DNA of 64,000 nucleotides from an uncultured Lachnospiraceae bacterium (GCA_900316855.1 ONEK01000006.1:1-64000), one strand, 5' to 3'; shown: positions 1 to 6,758, counted from the stretch's first letter. Notes: a model not told the origin generated them from the letters alone. A program made the numbers and translations.

Positions 1-122
1 TTGCGGTGCGAGATGCTGTACACGACCTCCGCTTCCTGATAGCGAAGAAACTTTTTACGCAGCTTCTTCACCTCTTCCCGGACTTCTCTTGGTCTTGTGA
101 TGTCCTGATACTCCTGTTCCAT
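1..122 (-). CDS. DUF6462-like small protein, N-terminal part (runs off the window)
   Basis: An ATG at 122 sits six bases after a perfect AGGAGG (129-134). The readable first 40 residues start MEQEYQDITRPREVREE and continue KKLRKKFLRYQEAEVVYS. From memory this matches the start of DUF6462-type small proteins, excisionase-like helix-turn-helix proteins often found on Lachnospiraceae mobile elements. The C-terminus lies outside the window, so neither length nor DNA-binding residues can be checked. The gene is downstream of the stranded lysS fragment, separated by two terminator-like hairpins, so it should have its own transcription. Family assignment is tentative; the existence of the gene is better supported by the ribosome binding site. 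Confidence 0.55.
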   Translation of the reverse strand, partial: MEQEYQDITRPREVREEVKKLRKKFLRYQEAEVVYSISHR

Positions 123-240
123 ACATTTCCTCCTTGTGGATTTGTGGGCAGATGCCCGGATAACAGGCATCTGCGTCATCTGGTTTCTATTCAAACAGGG
201 ATAAAAGGCTTTTCAGCCTCTTTTCCTGCTGTTTGCACGC

Positions 241-285
241 AAAAAGGCACCCCCTCTCAGATTGATTCTGAAAAGGAGTGCCTTT
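241..285 (-). terminator. Long hairpin followed by a T-run on the minus strand
   Basis: AAAGGCAC at 243-250 pairs with GTGCCTTT at 278-285, and the inner parts also pair imperfectly around an ATTGATT loop. Read on the minus strand the stem ends in GGTGCC followed by TTTTTGCG, the form of an intrinsic terminator. The right arm lies inside the first copy of the 53-bp duplication, so a second right arm exists at 331-338. Confidence 0.55.
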
Positions 286-363
286 AATGTTTTTGGAACT
301 GGGACGTACGCAGATTGATTCTGAAAAGGAGTGCCTTTAATGTTTTTGGAACTGGGACGTACG
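258..363. repeat. Perfect tandem duplication of a 53-bp unit
   Basis: Positions 258-310 and 311-363 are identical. The unit begins CAGATTGATTCTGAAAAGG and ends CTGGGACGTACG. It contains half of the hairpin at 243-285. There is no coding frame across it with a plausible start. It looks like a recent slippage or recombination duplication, or an assembly duplication. Confidence 0.9.
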
Positions 364-469
364 TCAGACTTTATGCTGTCAACTGTTACGATGTACCGTC
401 ATTTGACTTTTTGTTGCACAAATGTTGTAAATCCGGTGTCACTGCAAAAAATCGGCTTGGATTTGTTGT

Positions 470-495
470 AAAAATCCACAGGTTTTCCGCCTGTG
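470..495 (-). terminator. Intrinsic terminator after the lysS 3' fragment
   Basis: On the minus strand CACAGG (495-490) pairs with CCTGTG (482-477), followed by GATTTTT. It starts 12 bases after the stop codon at 508-510 and is probably the original terminator of the intact lysS gene. Confidence 0.7.
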
Positions 496-507
496 ATTTT
501 CCCCGGA

Positions 508-1007
508 TCAATACAGCTTTGCGCCGGCCGGGATGTGGTTGTCCACCATCAGAAGATGCAGCTCTTCCTCGCCATTTTTCTCGTTGACCGCGGACAGGAG
601 CATGCCGCAGGAGTCGATCCCCATCATCGCTCTCGGCGGGAGATTCGTGATGGCGATCAGAGTCTTTCCGACCAGCTCTTCCGGCTCGTAATAGGCGTGA
701 ATACCGCTTAAAATCACGCGATCCGTGCCCGTTCCGTCGTCCAAAACGAACTTTAAGAGCTTCTTACTCTTCGGAACGGCCGAGCATTCTTTTACCTTCA
801 CCGCCCGGAAATCGGACTTGCTGAAGGTGTCGAAATCGACCTGATCAGCGAACAGCGGTTCAATCTTTACACCGGTAAAATCGATCTTTTCGTTCGGGGT
901 AAAGAACCCGGACTGATCAGAAACAGCCTCGGAACTCTTCTCTTCGCCGGCCTTTTCGTCCGCATGTGCTTCATTGTTTTCAGCCTTGAGGGACTTGAGT
1001 GTCGGGA
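508..1007 (-). pseudogene. lysS: Stranded 3' fragment of lysS: C-terminal tRNA-binding (EMAP/OB-fold) domain of lysyl-tRNA synthetase
   Basis: Reading minus-strand from 1007 gives PTLKSLKAEN, a charged linker, then FDTFSKSDFRAVKVKEC, VPKSKKLLKF, ILSGIHAYYEPEELVGK, MMGIDSCGMLLSA and IPAGAKLY before the TGA at 508-510. This is the EMAP-type tRNA-binding OB-fold found at the C-terminus of some LysRS and MetRS proteins. About 165 codons remain. The sequence at the break, CCGACACTCAAG, matches the last codons of lysS at 8020-8036, so this is the detached tail of that gene, separated by the integrated element. Upstream in frame are stop codons inside the element (near 1050), and there is no in-frame ATG with a ribosome binding site. 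The first GTG, at 801, falls within the OB-fold. The int terminator at 1181-1214 also blocks incoming transcription. It is probably not expressed, although a short protein from the GTG cannot be excluded. Confidence 0.85.
986..1007. repeat. attL: left attachment-site repeat of the element
   Basis: TTGAGGG (986-992), five bases, then AGTGTCGGGA (998-1007). The same two blocks with the same spacing recur at 8015-8036, with 19 of 22 positions identical. Sequence left of this point is lysS coding sequence; sequence right of it is element DNA. Confidence 0.85.
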
Positions 1008-1030
1008 TATTAGGAACGCATATTTCAAGG

Positions 1031-1125
1031 CGTTTCGTCTTATTTCATCATTGCTTGAAATCCGCATAAAATCGGCACTCTCCGAAAAATCCGCCCTGTT
1101 TTCGTTTCGTCTTATTTCATCATTG
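1031..1125. repeat. Pair of perfect 23-bp direct repeats inside the left end
   Basis: Positions 1031-1053 and 1103-1125 are identical; each starts CGTTTCGTCTTATTTC and ends ATCATTG. They lie between the core repeat and the arm-type sites. They may be accessory protein sites (integrase or excisionase) or a relic of an earlier end rearrangement. No gene is present in 1008-1236. Confidence 0.8.
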
Positions 1126-1134
1126 TATTTTTAA

Positions 1135-1166
1135 TTGGTGTAAATATTGGTGTAAATATTGGTGTA
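1135..1166 (+). repeat. Three tandem arm-type sites (TTGGTGTAAA)
   Basis: TTGGTGTAAA at 1135-1144 and 1147-1156 and TTGGTGTA at 1159-1166, one every 12 bases. Two more copies occur near the right end (7934-7943 and 7945-7954), and two inverted copies lie at 2820-2828 and 2832-2840. Direct repeats of this kind near the ends of tyrosine-integrase elements usually bind the integrase N-terminal arm-binding domain. Confidence 0.65.
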
Positions 1167-1180
1167 CACCATCGGCAGCA

Positions 1181-1214
1181 AAAAAGCCGCAACTGTGGGA
1201 TTGTTACGGCTCTT
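1181..1214 (-). terminator. Intrinsic terminator after the integrase gene
   Basis: On the minus strand AGCCGTAAC pairs with GTTGCGGCT across a short loop and is followed by TTTTTTGC. It lies about 20 bases past the int stop codon and would stop int transcripts before they reach attL and the lysS fragment. Confidence 0.75.
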
Positions 1215-1236
1215 GCATCGGTTCTTTATCATCCTG

Positions 1237-2481
1237 TTATGAAATCTTAAATTTGCCCTCCAACTGTTCCATTGTCTGCTGCTTTTTCTCTCTTGTTGCC
1301 TCGGCGTATATATTCATTGTGGTTTGTATATCCTTATGCCCCATAATCTCTTGAATTACCTTTACATTGGTTTCATTCTCACAAAACCTTGTGCAAAATG
1401 TATGCCTCAATTGATGAACGCTGAAATAAGGAACTAAAACCGCCTCTCGATGCTCTTTTTTCGCCTGCTCCTGCTCCTGTTCATTGCAAGCATCCACAAC
1501 ACGCTTTAACGCTCTGTTTAACACACTCGGATTGAATAAACCATTGTATCTATTGGAAAAAATGAAATTGCGGTACTCATTGCCCTGCTCATCATACACA
1601 ACCGCTTTATTCTGTCCGCCTGTCATAAACTGAATACGGCGTTCATCCTGTAATGCTTTTCTAACCTCGGAAAGCATCGGTATTTCACGGCAGCCTGCAC
1701 TTGTTTTCGGCGTTGTAATATGAAACTCGCTCCTGCCCTCGCCGTGCAACTGATAAACGCAATTGTGATTGATACTGATAATGCCGTTTTTGAAATCCAC
1801 ATCATCCCAACGCAAACCGATTAACTCACCCACACGGCAGCCTGTACCCAAAAACACGGTTATAAGGTTTTTCCAATGCCCGAACATATCCGATTGATTG
1901 AGGAAATCAAGAAACCGCTCCTGCTGTGGTACTGTCAAGGCGTGGCGTTGTGTTTTCTCGAAACCGTGGCTTTTCTTTACCTCTGCCATAACTCCATCAC
2001 TCGGATTGCTCCGAATAATGCCATCACGAACGGCAAGCGTTAAAATCGGGTGTATTATGGTATGCACATTATCAATCGTGTTTGCACTCAATCCCTGCTT
2101 TACAAGGCTGTTATAATATGCCTTTACATCAGAATACTTGATTTTAGAAACTTGCTTTTTGCCCAACGCCGTACCCATAACAAAATGCTCATACATATAC
2201 TGATAATTGCCTTTTGTTGTGGCTTTTAACTCCGTTTTGCTCTCCATATATCTATGATACATATCATTGAGGGTTGTTTTCGTATCTGTGGAAATACCAT
2301 CCTCAAGATTGCGTTCTATTTCCTTTTCCATATCTCGCAACTCGGCTAAATCCATAGAATAAATGGTTTTCCTGCTGCCGTTTACATCAGTATAACGGTA
2401 CATATAACGCCCATCGGCTCTTTGGCTCTCACCCTGCCTTAAATTCCTGCCCTTGTTATCTTTTCTCTTGCCTGCTGCCAT
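1237..2481 (-). CDS. int: Tyrosine recombinase / site-specific integrase of the element
   Basis: A 414-residue integrase that should catalyse recombination between attP and the lysS attB site. Residues about 20-45 (RADGRYMYRYTD) form the Tn916-type arm-DNA-binding domain, about 65-165 the SAM-like core-binding domain, and 190-400 the catalytic domain. The catalytic set is visible: R216 (GTGCRVGEL), K259 (TTPKTSAG), H356 and R359 (HQLRH), H382 (GHKD) and the nucleophile Y392 (NIYAEA). Nothing looks damaged, so the enzyme is probably active. The ATG at 2481 follows AGGAGG. The gene is 15 bases downstream of a ribbon-helix-helix gene and shares its promoter, so integration is probably autoregulated through that repressor. 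Confidence 0.95.
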   Translation of the reverse strand: MAAGKRKDNKGRNLRQGESQRADGRYMYRYTDVNGSRKTIYSMDLAELRDMEKEIERNLEDGISTDTKTTLNDMYHRYMESKTELKATTKGNYQYMYEHFVMGTALGKKQVSKIKYSDVKAYYNSLVKQGLSANTIDNVHTIIHPILTLAVRDGIIRSNPSDGVMAEVKKSHGFEKTQRHALTVPQQERFLDFLNQSDMFGHWKNLITVFLGTGCRVGELIGLRWDDVDFKNGIISINHNCVYQLHGEGRSEFHITTPKTSAGCREIPMLSEVRKALQDERRIQFMTGGQNKAVVYDEQGNEYRNFIFSNRYNGLFNPSVLNRALKRVVDACNEQEQEQAKKEHREAVLVPYFSVHQLRHTFCTRFCENETNVKVIQEIMGHKDIQTTMNIYAEATREKKQQTMEQLEGKFKIS

Positions 2482-2496
2482 ATCCTCAACCTCCTG

Positions 2497-2661
2497 TTAT
2501 TTATCAAGCAATAACTGTATTGCCTGCCGTATCGCCTCGCCTTTTGTGATGCCGTGTTTTTCACAATATGCTTTAAGTTTCTGCTCTGTTTCTGCATCCA
2601 TCCGAATACTATATTTTATTTCCTTGGGTTTTTCTGCCCTCGGTCTGCCTGTCCGTGTCAC
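2497..2661 (-). CDS. Small ribbon-helix-helix (CopG-like) DNA-binding protein
   Basis: A 54-residue protein starting at GTG 2661, chosen because GGAGGTGA precedes it by a normal distance. It reads MTRTGRPRAEKPKEIKYSIR, then DAETEQKLKAYCEKHG and ITKGEAIRQAIQLLLDK. The alternating KEIKYSIR strand followed by two helices is the ribbon-helix-helix fold of CopG/Arc repressors, which bind palindromes as dimers through the beta strand. A 9-bp inverted repeat overlaps its own promoter (2690-2721), so it probably represses itself and int. It could also act as a directionality factor. Its position directly before int supports a role in control of excision and integration. Confidence 0.8.
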   Translation of the reverse strand: MTRTGRPRAEKPKEIKYSIRMDAETEQKLKAYCEKHGITKGEAIRQAIQLLLDK

Positions 2662-2689
2662 CTTATCACCTCCATTTTGGTATAATTAT

Positions 2690-2721
2690 TGCCACACATT
2701 TATTATAATTGTTGTGTGGCA
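2690..2721. promoter_or_regulatory. Palindromic operator over the RHH-int promoter
   Basis: TGCCACACA (2690-2698) and TGTGTGGCA (2713-2721) form a perfect 9-bp inverted repeat with a 14-base spacer. One arm lies in the -35/-10 spacer and the other just downstream of the -10 box. A dimeric RHH repressor bound here would block RNA polymerase. Confidence 0.75.
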
Positions 2722-2730
2722 TAAAGTCAA
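2702..2730 (-). promoter_or_regulatory. Sigma-A-type promoter for the RHH-int operon
   Basis: On the minus strand TTGACT (2730-2725), a 17-base spacer, then TATAAT (2707-2702). The boxes are near consensus and overlap the palindrome at 2690-2721. Confidence 0.85.
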
Positions 2731-2819
2731 TAAAAATATGTGCTGTTGTTTAGTCAATTGCACTCATTGGCAGCAGGAAACCTTGTAAAATAAGGCTTTT
2801 CAAGCGTTGTAAGGTATCG

Positions 2820-2840
2820 TTTACACCATAATTTACACCA
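2820..2840 (-). repeat. Two internal arm-type sites in inverted orientation
   Basis: TTTACACCA at 2820-2828 and 2832-2840, the reverse complement of the TTGGTGTAAA repeats at both element ends. Upstream of int they could let the integrase bind and influence its own transcription. Confidence 0.55.
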
Positions 2841-3100
2841 TTTGCCCGAAAAAACGGCTCTCGTTTATGGTTACATCCCCCATATAACGAACGGTTTTCA
2901 TCGGTTTTCGTTTGCATCAGATACACCCCACCCCCTGCAAAAAATCTCCGCTGTTCCTTTTAGGGTGTCGGAATTGTCGGATATATCGCAAGCACCCCTC
3001 AAACCGTCTTATTTTTGCCCATATTGGCACTTTATGGCAGCAGGCATATATTTACCGTGTTCGTGTTTTCGTGGCTCTCTCGGCTTATTCTCGGCTTTAT

Positions 3101-3286
3101 TTACCATCCTTGCGGCAGCGGTACACCCTCCGCATCCATTTTATAAATGGTATTGATTGCGGCTATTCTATCGGCGTTCGTGGTATCTGCTGCCTCCACA
3201 ATCTCAAGCAATGCCTGCCGCATCCGCTTATACTCATCCTCTCTTGCTCTTTTTTCTGCAATTCTCTCTTTGCTTGTTTTTGCCAT
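3101..3286 (-). CDS. Small charged hypothetical protein of the element
   Basis: A 61-residue protein starting MAKTSKERIAEKRAREDE and ending EGVPLPQGW. The ATG at 3286 is preceded by GGAGGTG with seven-base spacing, which favours it over the in-frame ATG further upstream. The N-terminal half is rich in Lys, Arg and Glu and should be a continuous helix, perhaps a short coiled coil. I recognise no family. Its start overlaps the end of the upstream gene (3234-3422) by 53 bases in another frame, so the two are probably translationally coupled. Confidence 0.65.
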   Translation of the reverse strand: MAKTSKERIAEKRAREDEYKRMRQALLEIVEAADTTNADRIAAINTIYKMDAEGVPLPQGW

Positions 3287-3422
3287 CTTTAGCACCTCCG
3301 TTTGTTTCTGTTTCATTTTCCTGCATTATTTCCCATATCTTTATGCAAGCATCCGCATCACCGCTCATTGCTTTATTGAATAAATCCAACGCCTCTTGTA
3401 TTGCCTTTTTGCTCCTGCCCAC
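3234..3422 (-). CDS. Small hypothetical protein of the element
   Basis: A 62-residue protein. The GTG at 3422 lies eight bases after a perfect AGGAGG (3431-3436), which favours it over an earlier GTG that falls inside the Shine-Dalgarno sequence. The first 35 residues (SKKAIQEALDLFNKAMSG, then DADACIKIWEIMQE) should be helical; the tail is Lys/Arg/Asn-rich and is read from DNA that also carries the ribosome binding site and start of the next gene. No family recognised. Order and spacing suggest it belongs to the same transcript as the TerS-like gene. Confidence 0.6.
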   Translation of the reverse strand: MGRSKKAIQEALDLFNKAMSGDADACIKIWEIMQENETETNGGAKDGKNKQRENCRKKSKRG

Positions 3423-3508
3423 AAACAACACCTCCTGTATATCATCCGCAATATGCCCCCCTTTTCATCGGAAAAAATCGGCAAAAATCGGAACTATTGC
3501 GGTTATAT

Positions 3509-3889
3509 TCAAAACTCAAATAAATCAAACGCATTACTCTCTTTTTGTGCCGAAACGCTGTTTTCATCAATGTTTAACCGCTCGGAAAACTTGTTTGCAT
3601 TGTTCAATATGGTTTGTGCTGCCTGCAATCTAATAGCAGGGTTTATTTCATCATCCTGCATAATCGAAACAACAGTTTCAACCGCTGCCCCTATTTGATT
3701 ATTCAATTCAAATATGGCTTTTCTCACCACATCCGCCTTGGCACTCTTATACAATGCCTTAAAATCTCCGCTGCTCATCCTGTCATATATCGTTCGTTCG
3801 GTTACACCAACGGCAGCGGCAGCAGCCTTGATTGTTCCGTTGCTTATCAATGCCGATATAATAACCTCATCAGATATTGTTTTTGCCAT
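3509..3889 (-). CDS. HTH protein resembling small terminase subunits (phBC6A51-type)
   Basis: A 126-residue protein; the ATG at 3889 follows GGAGGTG. Residues about 10-45 form a helix-turn-helix (GTIKAAAAAVGVTERTIYDR). A long helical segment follows (KADVVRKAIFELNNQIGAAV, then ETVVSIMQDDEINPAIRLQA) and an acidic tail. This layout matches the small HTH proteins of Firmicute phages and elements often annotated as phBC6A51 or terminase-small-subunit-like. In PICI satellites a private TerS redirects helper-phage packaging to satellite DNA. That role is inferred from the family resemblance and gene context only. A plain transcriptional regulator is the alternative. No large terminase lies nearby. 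Confidence 0.6.
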   Translation of the reverse strand: MAKTISDEVIISALISNGTIKAAAAAVGVTERTIYDRMSSGDFKALYKSAKADVVRKAIFELNNQIGAAVETVVSIMQDDEINPAIRLQAAQTILNNANKFSERLNIDENSVSAQKESNAFDLFEF

Positions 3890-3891
3890 CG

Positions 3892-4737
3892 TTACACCTC
3901 CAACATTTTATTTGGTTCATATATGCTTGTGCATCCTGCAATTGCTTTTTCAATCGTGATTGCTCCGTATGTTTTCGCACCGTGTCGCTCATCCCATTTT
4001 GACCGCATCAACCCCGATGCTCTAAACATTCTATCCATAACACCGCTGTTGCATCCTGCCCAAAATGCAAGCATATTACACAATGCTAAATCCGCCTCGG
4101 ATTGTGAGGAATAAACACCCTCCCAAAATCCACCGTATAACATATCAAATAGGATGCCGTTTTTGCTTGCTCTCGCCTGCTCAATCAACTCTGCATCATT
4201 CATTGAAATATCGGAAACCCTGCTACATTGGTTCTTTTTTACCTCGGGCGGCAAATACTTTTGATGCAATGGCTTTATGCTCTCCGTGCAATCCACAATC
4301 TCGGAATACTTGGGATTGTATATATTCCCTGTACAAATGAAATAACGCCCCTCGGAATACATTTCAACGCCACCTTTTCGCCTGCTGCCATCGGGCAAAA
4401 CACCCTTGCAAATTATATGCAATCCTGTTCCGCTCCTGCTGTACTCGTTATATGATTGCAAGCCATCAACGAACTCATCACAAAATGCTTTATTCTCTTG
4501 GCAATGGTCTAAATCAACACCAAAATATCCGCCACCCTCACGGAACACAAAACCCACACCATCGAAACCGAATTTCTCGCAAGCCTCAATTGCCTGTTCA
4601 AACGATGCCCAACTATCCGCATTATTACTTTGGGCATTGCCGCCTGTTTTCGGGTTTTTCGGTACTTTGCTACCACACCAACACACCCATTGTGGCAGCA
4701 GGCGTATTTCCTCGGGCAAATTATAAATCTGTTTCAT
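3892..4737 (-). CDS. AEP-type primase-polymerase (NrS-1 polymerase-like)
   Basis: A 281-residue protein from the ATG at 4737, which has AGGAGG upstream and overlaps the previous gene by 17 bases; a further upstream in-frame start lacks a ribosome binding site. The N-terminal half carries the archaeo-eukaryotic primase signature: the metal-binding pair D75 and D77 in YFGVDLDHC, the S-x-H motif in RSGTGLHI (102-107) and the third acidic residue in GGVEMYSEGRYF (about 125). The C-terminal half (SEADLALCNMLAFWAGCN, then FRASGLMRSKWDERHG) matches the helical domain found behind such primases in the phage NrS-1 polymerase group. It should make primers, and perhaps extend DNA, for element replication together with the SF3 helicase upstream. 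Confidence 0.85.
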   Translation of the reverse strand: MKQIYNLPEEIRLLPQWVCWCGSKVPKNPKTGGNAQSNNADSWASFEQAIEACEKFGFDGVGFVFREGGGYFGVDLDHCQENKAFCDEFVDGLQSYNEYSRSGTGLHIICKGVLPDGSRRKGGVEMYSEGRYFICTGNIYNPKYSEIVDCTESIKPLHQKYLPPEVKKNQCSRVSDISMNDAELIEQARASKNGILFDMLYGGFWEGVYSSQSEADLALCNMLAFWAGCNSGVMDRMFRASGLMRSKWDERHGAKTYGAITIEKAIAGCTSIYEPNKMLEV

Positions 4738-4897
4738 TATCCCTTGCCTCCTGCTCCTGTAAACGCTTAATTGCCTGCTCCGCTGCCTCTCTTGTATCAT
4801 AATGAGAATGATATTCTTTGCTCCATCCGTTGCCCTCATCCCTCATTTGGTACACATCAAAACCGCTGCAACCCTTGTAAATCCTGTATTTTTTCAA
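4721..4897 (-). CDS. Small hypothetical protein between helicase and primase genes
   Basis: A 58-residue protein, KKYRIYKGCSGFDVYQMRDE then SHYDTREAAEQAIKRLQEQE. I place the start at the TTG at 4897 because a perfect GGAGGTGA lies five bases before it; the upstream ATG at 4939 has only a weak AGAAAAG. The short beta-rich start followed by a helix suggests a small compact domain, but I recognise no family. Its end overlaps the start of the primase-polymerase gene by 17 bases, so translation of the two is probably coupled. Confidence 0.6.
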   Translation of the reverse strand: MKKYRIYKGCSGFDVYQMRDEGNGWSKEYHSHYDTREAAEQAIKRLQEQEARDNETDL

Positions 4898-4990
4898 TCT
4901 GCTCACCTCCGTTTGTGCATTTTGTGGATTTTCAAACATAACTTTTCTATAATCACTCTCACGGAAAAGTTTAGGTTGAAAATAAACATT

Positions 4991-6424
4991 TTACACATCA
5001 TCCAAAATTGCATACCCTATAATCACATTAGAAACTGTTTTTCCTGCAATCGTGCCTCTTTTCTGCATCAACCCTCTATCTCTCAAGGATGAAAAGAAAA
5101 CACTCTTGCCCTCGGCAGCATAACCATTATCGTTACACCATCCACAATATGCCCTGTGTGCATCCGCTCCGCTTGTGTTCGTGCCTGCTGCCTGTTCCAT
5201 ACAATCATCAAAAAACCGCCGTATCTTATCAGATTGCAATTTATATGTATCTGTTGATGCAAGTACACATTTGGGCGGCTGCTCTCCGTTTTTCTTGAAC
5301 TCTCGCAAACCATCCAACGCCCAATTGAGAACGCTTGAAAGCACCTCCGCCGCCTGCAATTCCTGCTTTAAGTGTTTGTTCTGCTCCTGTGGTTCAAAAT
5401 GCCTGTCAAATGTAATAATTCTCACTCGCTCGGATTGAAACAATGTATCATCCGTTACAACAGGCAAGGAATTACAATTGATGCACATTTTGAATTGTGG
5501 CAAATACTCAAACGGCTCTTGATATAATTTCCTTGCGGAAATCGTTTCACCGCCTGTTAAACTCTTGAATAATGCCACATCAAGCAACATTCTCTTTGGC
5601 GGCTCGGATATATTCAAGAAACGAACTCCTGCAAGCCTTGCAATCTGTGGTGATGCCCCATCACTATTACGGTTCTTTGACATTGCCAATGTTTCGGGCG
5701 GAATTGCTGCCGCATAATCACCCATCATATTACGGAAAGTTTCTGCAAATGTGCTTTTTCCGTTTCTCGTTGTCGCACCGTATAGCATAAAAGCAGCCTC
5801 AAGTGTGGTTTGTGCTGTGAGAAAATATCCGCATATCCTTTGCAAATATCGGCTCTTTTCCTTATCTTCCTGCATAACCTCATCAATAAACTTGCTCCAT
5901 TTTGTACCATCGGCAGCAGGATTATAATTGCATCCGCTCACCTTGGAAAGCATATCCGATGCCCTGTGTTCGTGGCTCTCCATCGTATCTAAATCAAGCG
6001 TACAATTGAGGCAATTGAAAAGGTTATGCTTGCAATCAAAATCCTCTTGGGTTCTTGCCATCAATGACCGTGCATCTTTTACAAGCGTTTCTCTTTTGTT
6101 ATAATTTCCATACTTGAAAATGTATTTCAAAAATGCCTCGCCTTGCTTTTCATCATCAAGCCTGCTGCCGTACAATTTCAAAACCCTGTACATTTCCTTG
6201 GCTTTTTCTGCTGCCTGTACTCCGCCCACATCCTCACGCCAACGGATGCCATCATAATAAAACCATTGTTTCGCCGTGACATTGTAAACCAACTCATCCG
6301 AAAACAACTCGCTATATATCTGTGAAAAATCCATTTCAATATATTCTCGGGTTTTCTCGGGTTGAATATCGCAAACCTTTTTATAAAGGATGCTGTTTCT
6401 CTCGGTCTGTTTCTTATTCTCCAT
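4991..6424 (-). CDS. D5/P4-type replication helicase (SF3 ATPase)
   Basis: A 477-residue protein. The ATG at 6424 is preceded by GAGGTGG and overlaps the upstream gene by 11 bases. Residues about 130-200 are the D5_N region (NCLNCTLDLDTM). The SF3 helicase core follows: Walker A GATTRNGKST (216-225), Walker B around VRFLNISEP (about 267-275) and motif C FKMCINCNSLP (about 311-321). The C-terminus (residues about 390-477) has the winged-helix DNA-binding region usual in this family. P4-like alpha proteins fuse primase and helicase; here the primase is a separate downstream gene. It should unwind the element's origin and drive autonomous replication after excision. Confidence 0.92.
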   Translation of the reverse strand: MENKKQTERNSILYKKVCDIQPEKTREYIEMDFSQIYSELFSDELVYNVTAKQWFYYDGIRWREDVGGVQAAEKAKEMYRVLKLYGSRLDDEKQGEAFLKYIFKYGNYNKRETLVKDARSLMARTQEDFDCKHNLFNCLNCTLDLDTMESHEHRASDMLSKVSGCNYNPAADGTKWSKFIDEVMQEDKEKSRYLQRICGYFLTAQTTLEAAFMLYGATTRNGKSTFAETFRNMMGDYAAAIPPETLAMSKNRNSDGASPQIARLAGVRFLNISEPPKRMLLDVALFKSLTGGETISARKLYQEPFEYLPQFKMCINCNSLPVVTDDTLFQSERVRIITFDRHFEPQEQNKHLKQELQAAEVLSSVLNWALDGLREFKKNGEQPPKCVLASTDTYKLQSDKIRRFFDDCMEQAAGTNTSGADAHRAYCGWCNDNGYAAEGKSVFFSSLRDRGLMQKRGTIAGKTVSNVIIGYAILDDV

Positions 6425-6758
6425 CACTCGCCACCTCATCAAATGCACCCTCAAGGCTCTCTGTGAGGCTCATTTGTCCTTTTATCTGCTTTAAGGTACT
6501 TTTTATTGGTGATGCTGTTTTGAGGCGTGAAAACGCCTGTTTCTGCATCAATCTCACGAACGCTTGCTTTTCGTTCTCATCCGCTGCAAACCAATAACCA
6601 TTTACACCGCTTAAAATCTGTAAACCCTGCTGCCGTGCCTGCCTAACAATATTCTTGGCAGCAGCAGGCGTTGTATTCAATCTCGTTGCTAAATCCTGTT
6701 GATGAATAGCGTTCTCGATGCCAACAGGGATATATTGATATAAATAATTGAAATCCAT
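6414..6758 (-). CDS. Winged-helix-type DNA-binding protein of the replication operon
   Basis: A 114-residue protein; the ATG at 6758 follows CAGGAGGTG, which favours it over the ATG at 6776. The sequence AIHQQDLATRLNTTPAAAKN then VRQARQQGLQIL reads as a helix-turn-helix with a following wing (GVNGYWFAADENE). A Lys-rich tail follows. Its place between the excisionase-like gene and the helicase suggests a replication accessory or regulatory protein. I do not recognise a specific family. It overlaps the helicase gene by 11 bases, so the two are probably translated together. Confidence 0.65.
   Translation of the reverse strand: MDFNYLYQYIPVGIENAIHQQDLATRLNTTPAAAKNIVRQARQQGLQILSGVNGYWFAADENEKQAFVRLMQKQAFSRLKTASPIKSTLKQIKGQMSLTESLEGAFDEVASDGE

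Larger units (their letters stand above)
123..507. other. 385-bp gap without a recognisable gene
   Basis: No open reading frame with a ribosome binding site was found here. The gap holds the terminator of the lysS 3' fragment (470-495), a second hairpin (243-285) and a perfect 53-bp tandem duplication (258-363), all described separately. The remaining 364-469 is AT-rich and shows nothing I recognise. Confidence 0.6.
2662..3100. other. 439-bp intergenic region within the element
   Basis: Positions 2690-2730 hold the promoter and operator of the RHH-int operon, and 2820-2840 hold two inverted arm-type repeats. The rest (2841-3100) shows no convincing gene; a 32-codon minus-strand reading frame (3009-3107) has no proper ribosome binding site. 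By position this is the best place in the element to look for a replication origin or packaging site, but I see no iterons. Confidence 0.5.

Noticed and set aside
508..1007. Reading the fragment as the tail of a broken metG
   Set aside because: MetRS can have the same OB-fold, but the bases at the break match the lysS 3' end at 19 of 22 positions, the joined frame is continuous, and the phrases resemble LysRS tails as I remember them. metG remains a weaker alternative.
867..1067. A 66-codon minus-strand frame across attL
   Set aside because: It runs out of frame with the LysRS tail, has no ribosome binding site and spans the junction by chance.
3009..3107. A 32-codon frame overlapping the stop of the gene at 3101-3286
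   Set aside because: The ATG overlaps the stop codon but the nearest purine-rich sequence is too close to serve as a ribosome binding site, and the sequence is low in information. Coupled translation cannot be excluded.
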